From Bacteroides cellulosilyticus (GTDB taxonomy: Bacteria > Bacteroidota > Bacteroidia > Bacteroidales > Bacteroidaceae): a stretch of 64,000 nt of DNA. The position numbers and the translations under genes were made by a program. The stretch lies in contig NZ_CP081903.1 in the NCBI RefSeq assembly GCF_020091405.1, positions 4,340,501-4,404,500 of the forward strand, in the 5' to 3' direction. Shown here in pieces: positions 60,654-64,000 of the stretch (position 1 is the stretch's first letter; each line of letters starts with the position of its first letter). The notes beneath the pieces are model-generated. The model did no database searches, was not told the origin of the DNA, and was given only the letters and a program-made list of their open reading frames with translations.

Positions 60654-60884
60654 GTGTTTTTTAATCGTTCGATTAATGTGCACAAAGATAATGTCAAGAA
60701 ATGAAACAACAAAATATTCTGATAAATAAATGCGATTAAATTTTTCTTTCAGTCTATATATTACTAATCTATAGAGGGTTATACCAGAAATAAAATTGTG
60801 CGTTGGGGACTGTTTCTTATTGAAAGAATCTTAGGGTAAATATGGCTTAGAAAAGTGTCTTTTAATCGAACGATTAAAAGACAC
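60654..60884. promoter_or_regulatory. probable invertible (phase-variable) capsule promoter, OFF orientation
   Basis: Twenty-three-base inverted repeats bound the segment: the left at 60654-60676 (GTGTTTTTTAATCGTTCGAT...) and the right at 60862-60884 (...CGAACGATTAAAAGACAC), with one mismatch. Between them on the minus strand is a textbook Bacteroides promoter: TTTG (60710-60713), 19 bases, TATCTTTG (60683-60690). As assembled it points left, away from upxY, with its start predicted at the left repeat. After inversion it would point right, starting near 60863 and reading into the upxY leader. This is the layout of B. fragilis-type capsule promoters flipped by a serine recombinase (Mpi/Tsr type). 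No recombinase gene is in the window. Confidence 0.85.
60683..60713 (-). promoter_or_regulatory. consensus promoter within the invertible segment
   Basis: On the minus strand TTTG (-33, 60710-60713) and TATCTTTG (-7, 60683-60690) are separated by exactly 19 bases. It is the best promoter match I saw in the window. It directs transcription leftwards in this assembly. Confidence 0.8.
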
Positions 60885-61034
60885 TTTTCTCTATTAATCC
60901 GTTCGTTTATAGCTTTTTACCTGCAATATAGCCACGGTAATGAACAGCTACAATAAGTCAATTGGCAAGATGAACACAAAGCTTGCCGTATCTACGATAA
61001 AGTGTTCGCAAGTGATTGAAACTCAAGTGTATGC

Positions 61035-61070
61035 AAGGGTGTCAAAACCCCGGAGGAACACCCTTTTCTG
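61035..61070 (+). terminator. leader hairpin upstream of upxY
   Basis: AAGGGTGT (61035-61042) pairs with ACACCCTT (61058-61065), followed by TTTCT; the loop contains CCCCGGAGG. It ends about 15-20 bases before the likely upxY start. A terminator-like hairpin here could be where transcription stops unless an antiterminator acts, or it could control translation of upxY. An upstream GGCAAG/CTTGCC hairpin (about 60963-60988) also lies in the leader. Confidence 0.5.
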
Positions 61071-61084
61071 AACAAAAACATCGA

Positions 61085-61642
61085 ATGGAGGAGCGAAAAC
61101 ATCAAATGGAACCGGAAAAAGAGCCTGAAATCTGGTATGCAATGCGTGCCACATACCGTAGGGAGCCTGATGCAATGCGTCTACTCGAAAAGGAGAAATT
61201 GGGCTGTTTCATTCCTATGCAATACAATACAATCATCAAGAAAGGGAAAAAGGTTCGCGCTTTAGTTCCTGTCATTCACAACTTGATCTTTGTCCATGCC
61301 CGTCCTTCGGAAGTGAAGCGTGTCAAGTCCCAGGTCACTTACCTGCAATACATCACCGACACCCGTAGCGGACAGAAGATAATCATCCCCGATAATGATA
61401 TGCAACGTTTCATCGCTGTAGCCGGTACCTACAACGATCATCTGATATACTTCCAACCCGAAGAGTTGAACTTGTCAAAAGGTACAAAAGTCCGCATCAC
61501 CGGTGGTGACTTCGAAGGTCAGGAAGGTGTTTTCCTGAAAGTGAAAGGTGCCCGCGACCGCCGTGTCATTATTGCAATACAAGGAGTCATTGCCGTTGCC
61601 ATGGCTACCATCCATCCGGATCTTATAGAAGTAGTCAAATAG
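61085..61642 (+). CDS. upxY: UpxY-family transcription antitermination factor
   Basis: A 185-residue NusG-like protein. ATG 61085 is chosen (ATG 61106 is possible; starts further upstream would place the leader hairpin in coding sequence). Residues about 12-115 form the NGN domain (EIWYAMRATYRREPDAMRLLEKEKLGCFIPM) and about 125-183 the KOW domain (KGTKVRITGGDFEGQEGVFL). UpxY proteins let RNA polymerase read through their own long capsule operon, and only that one. Position first in the operon, followed by upxZ, is the standard Bacteroides arrangement. Confidence 0.9.
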   Translation: MEERKHQMEPEKEPEIWYAMRATYRREPDAMRLLEKEKLGCFIPMQYNTIIKKGKKVRALVPVIHNLIFVHARPSEVKRVKSQVTYLQYITDTRSGQKIIIPDNDMQRFIAVAGTYNDHLIYFQPEELNLSKGTKVRITGGDFEGQEGVFLKVKGARDRRVIIAIQGVIAVAMATIHPDLIEVVK

Positions 61643-61710
61643 TTGGCAGTTGACAATCAATTATTGATAGTTGACAGTTGATAAATCATAAATCTGAAAT
61701 CATAATAGTT

Positions 61711-62199
61711 ATGTCTTTTTCTGAAGAAACAGTTGCTCTTCAGCGTGCCGCGCACGAGCTGATGTATTTGGGCATGGACGGTAGTCCCATTTATAGCGAT
61801 GACCTTTCCCGTCGTAACGGTGAAGTTTACCGTTTGACTACGGATTTGTATAATTCCGGTGTCAAGGGGTCAACAATTGAAGAGCAGGCGAATGTCTGCC
61901 TTGCGCTGTTGATGGGCTATAGTGCCTCGTTTATCGATCACGGTGAAAAACAGAAGCATATTCAGGAAATTCTGGATCGTTGTTGGGATATCCTTGATGT
62001 CCTCCCTGTTTCATTGCTGAAGCTTCGTTTGCTCACCGCCTGCTATGGTGAAGTGTTTGATGAACCTTTGGCTGACGAAGGGCGTGCAATTATTGTTTCC
62101 TGGAATTCCGCGGAGATTACTCCCGAACAGCAAGAAGCTATTGAGGAGTTTCAAAATGTAATAGACAATCCCTATCCGTGGGAAGAAATAGAAGAGTAG
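61711..62199 (+). CDS. upxZ: UpxZ-family regulator
   Basis: A 162-residue, mostly helical acidic protein beginning MSFSEETVALQRAAHELM; this start matches family members as I recall them, and the open frame upstream is repeat-derived. UpxZ proteins inhibit the UpxY factors of other capsule loci, so that one capsule is made at a time. The gene lies 68 bases after upxY. The gap holds AGTTGACA-type repeats (about 61644-61680) related to those inside the GH137-GH2 gene. Confidence 0.85.
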   Translation: MSFSEETVALQRAAHELMYLGMDGSPIYSDDLSRRNGEVYRLTTDLYNSGVKGSTIEEQANVCLALLMGYSASFIDHGEKQKHIQEILDRCWDILDVLPVSLLKLRLLTACYGEVFDEPLADEGRAIIVSWNSAEITPEQQEAIEEFQNVIDNPYPWEEIEE

Positions 62200-62278
62200 A
62201 AAAAGCGATAAATAAAGCTTTCCTAAATAGGTTTTATGCTTTCTATAACAAATTATTACGTATTACGAAAACAATATA

Positions 62279-63454
62279 ATGAAAAAGATAATGCTCGTGT
62301 TTGGTACTCGTCCAGAGGCCATCAAAATGTGTCCACTCGTCAAGAAGTTCCAGAAGCACACTAGTGAGTTCGAAACAATTGTTTGTGTTACCGGTCAGCA
62401 TCGTGAAATGCTCGAGCAGGTACTCAAAATCTTTGAGGTTACTCCCGACTATGATCTCAACATTATGAAACAAGGTCAAGATTTGACCGATGTTACCACT
62501 CGCGTACTCACGGGTATGCGTGATGTTTTCCAACAGGTGCATCCAGATGTTGTGCTAGTACATGGCGACACCACAACCTCTACAGCAGCAGCTCTTGCAG
62601 CCTTCTATCAGCAGATTCCTGTTGGACACGTAGAGGCTGGCCTTCGCACCCACAATATTTACAGCCCATGGCCAGAGGAGATAAACCGTCAGATTACAAG
62701 TCGAATCGCCACATACAATTTCTCGCCAACCCCTCTTTCTGAGAGCAACCTGCGAGCAGAGAAGGTGCTTGGTCAGATCTTCGTCACTGGAAATACCGTC
62801 ATTGATGCCCTTCACATGGTAGTCGATAAGCTGAAGAATGATGTAACCCTTGCCAAAGAGCAGGATGGTGTACTTGTTACTGCAGGTTATGACGTTACCC
62901 GTTTGAAGTATGGTAAGAAGCTCGTCCTCATTACTGGGCATCGTCGTGAGAATTTTGGCAATGGTTTCATCCACATGTGTACTGCTATCAAGAATCTCAC
63001 TCAGAAGTACCCTGATGTAGATTTCGTGTATCCAATGCACCTCAATCCCAATGTCCGTAGGCCAATCCATGAGGTTTTTGGCGAGAACCTCGAAGGCTTT
63101 AGCAACATGTTCTTCATTGAACCACTCCAGTACCTTGAGTTTATTTACCTGATGGAGAAGTCAACCATCGTTCTCACTGATTCAGGTGGTATTCAAGAGG
63201 AGGCTCCTGGTCTTGGAAAACCAGTACTCGTTATGCGTGATACCACTGAACGACCTGAGGCACTTTTCAGCGGTACCGTTCATCTTGTAGGTACCGACTG
63301 TGACAAGATTGTTAGTGAGGTGAGCACTCTTCTCGATGATCCAGATGCTTACGCTAAGATGTCTCATGCTGTCAATCCTTATGGCGATGGAAAAGCATGT
63401 TCACGTATTATTGCAGCTCTCAATGGTGAGAATCCGAAGCCTTATGGAATGTAA
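62279..63454 (+). CDS. wecB: UDP-N-acetylglucosamine 2-epimerase (non-hydrolysing)
   Basis: A 391-residue protein of normal length: MLVFGTRPEAIKMCPLVKKF, VCVTGQHREMLEQVL, VHGDTTTSTAAALAAFY, GHVEAGLRTHNIYSPWPEEINRQ, ITGHRRENFG and LTDSGGIQEEAPGLGKPVLVMR are all present. It converts UDP-GlcNAc to UDP-ManNAc, a precursor for capsule sugars. Codon choice (frequent CCA, CTC, AAG) differs from upxY and upxZ, fitting the idea that capsule biosynthesis genes are exchanged behind a conserved regulatory front. Confidence 0.94.
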   Translation: MKKIMLVFGTRPEAIKMCPLVKKFQKHTSEFETIVCVTGQHREMLEQVLKIFEVTPDYDLNIMKQGQDLTDVTTRVLTGMRDVFQQVHPDVVLVHGDTTTSTAAALAAFYQQIPVGHVEAGLRTHNIYSPWPEEINRQITSRIATYNFSPTPLSESNLRAEKVLGQIFVTGNTVIDALHMVVDKLKNDVTLAKEQDGVLVTAGYDVTRLKYGKKLVLITGHRRENFGNGFIHMCTAIKNLTQKYPDVDFVYPMHLNPNVRRPIHEVFGENLEGFSNMFFIEPLQYLEFIYLMEKSTIVLTDSGGIQEEAPGLGKPVLVMRDTTERPEALFSGTVHLVGTDCDKIVSEVSTLLDDPDAYAKMSHAVNPYGDGKACSRIIAALNGENPKPYGM

Positions 63455-63544
63455 ATAATAATAAAAGCAGGCGCATAGGAAGAACTGTTAGATTTGCTGT
63501 TCGAAAAAGCTACTTGTTTTAATGAAAATATTAGCATTCAAGAT

Positions 63545-64000
63545 ATGGATGTAATTAAGACTGCCATTGAAGGTGTTGTTATTATAGAGCCCACGGTATT
63601 TAGGGACGCCAGAGGATATTTCTTTGAGAGTTTCTCTCAACAAGAATTCGAAGAGAAGGTACGTAAGATTAATTTTGTACAGGATAATGAATCAATGTCC
63701 TCTTATGGCGTGATGAGAGGTTTGCACTTTCAGCATCCTCCATTTACCCAGAGCAAACTAGTTCGCTGTGTCAAAGGAGTTGTTCTTGATGTAGCTGTAG
63801 ATATCCGTAAGGGCTCATCTTCCTACGGGCAACATGTGGCGGTGGAACTAACTGAAGACAACCATCGTCAGTTCTTTGTACCAAGAGGTTTTGCACATGG
63901 TTTTGTAGTACTCAGCGAGACAGCTGTGTTCCAGTATAAGTGTGATAATTTCTATGTTCCTCAAGCAGATGGTGGTATCTCCATTAAGGATGATTCTCTG
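63545..64000 (+). CDS. rfbC: dTDP-4-dehydrorhamnose 3,5-epimerase (3' partial)
   Basis: 152 codons from ATG 63545 run off the right edge. MDVIKTAIEGVVIIEPTVFRDARGYFFES, FVQDNESMSSYGVMRGLHFQ (with the catalytic His region), KLVRCVKGVVLDVAVDIRKGS and FVPRGFAHGFVVLSE match RmlC/RfbC closely. The enzyme epimerises C3 and C5 on the way to dTDP-L-rhamnose, suggesting that the capsule contains rhamnose or a derivative. It lies 90 bases after wecB. Confidence 0.93.
   Translation, partial: MDVIKTAIEGVVIIEPTVFRDARGYFFESFSQQEFEEKVRKINFVQDNESMSSYGVMRGLHFQHPPFTQSKLVRCVKGVVLDVAVDIRKGSSSYGQHVAVELTEDNHRQFFVPRGFAHGFVVLSETAVFQYKCDNFYVPQADGGISIKDDSL

Noticed and set aside
60851..60888. The right palindrome of the invertible segment as a plain terminator
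   Set aside because: It pairs with the left repeat at 60654-60676 and the enclosed promoter fits an invertible segment better; no gene ends just upstream.

Overview
The window looks like a gut Bacteroides chromosome. The evidence is a large set of secreted or lipoprotein glycosidases, a one-protein hybrid two-component regulator, fimbrillin-type lipoproteins, an UpxY/UpxZ-led capsule locus, and promoter matches to the Bacteroides consensus (TTTG, about 19-21 bp, TAnnTTTG). Family assignments come from reading the translations and from memory of the families; no database search was run.

Region 1 (1-39.9 kb) is a rhamnogalacturonan II (RG-II, the most complex pectin) catabolic locus without its SusC/SusD pair. 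It encodes an esterase-DUF3826 fusion, a GH78/sialidase-like fusion, a GH140 apiosidase, a GH105, a GH95, a GH127, a GH141, a second GH78, a GH138, a GH137-GH2 fusion and two more GH2 enzymes. As I recall it, the order GH127-GH141-GH78...GH138-GH137/GH2 matches B. thetaiotaomicron BT1003-BT1001 and BT0997-BT0996. A GC-rich block (about 12.9-19.7 kb) holding an Rpn/PD-(D/E)XK gene and three fimbrillin-like lipoproteins interrupts the locus. An HU-like DUF4469 protein sits near the left end. Several families of long hairpin repeats lie between the glycosidase genes, mostly directly 3' of a stop codon, and repeat tracts also occur in frame inside several enzymes.

Region 2 (40-52 kb) is core metabolism: the anaerobic ribonucleotide reductase nrdDG, and a biotin-dependent acyl-CoA carboxylase operon. 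Each has its own cobalamin riboswitch, and the two riboswitches are arranged back to back. An AspT-type transporter, a pyridoxal kinase-like gene and succinyl-CoA synthetase sucCD follow. The carboxylase and SucCD fit the succinate/propionate pathway, whose methylmalonyl-CoA mutase step uses B12.

Region 3 (52-56.2 kb) is an orphan hybrid two-component regulator. No cognate SusC/D or enzyme genes are next to it.

Region 4 (56.2-64 kb) is the start of a capsular polysaccharide locus: smalltalk micro-protein, HU-like protein, DUF4248 protein, VirE/primase-like ATPase, a small hypothetical gene, then upxY, upxZ, wecB and the 5' part of rfbC. Between the hypothetical gene and upxY lies a roughly 230-bp segment bounded by 23-bp inverted repeats. 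It carries a consensus promoter pointing away from upxY, so it is a probable phase-variable capsule promoter captured in the OFF orientation. This is the most striking regulatory element in the window.
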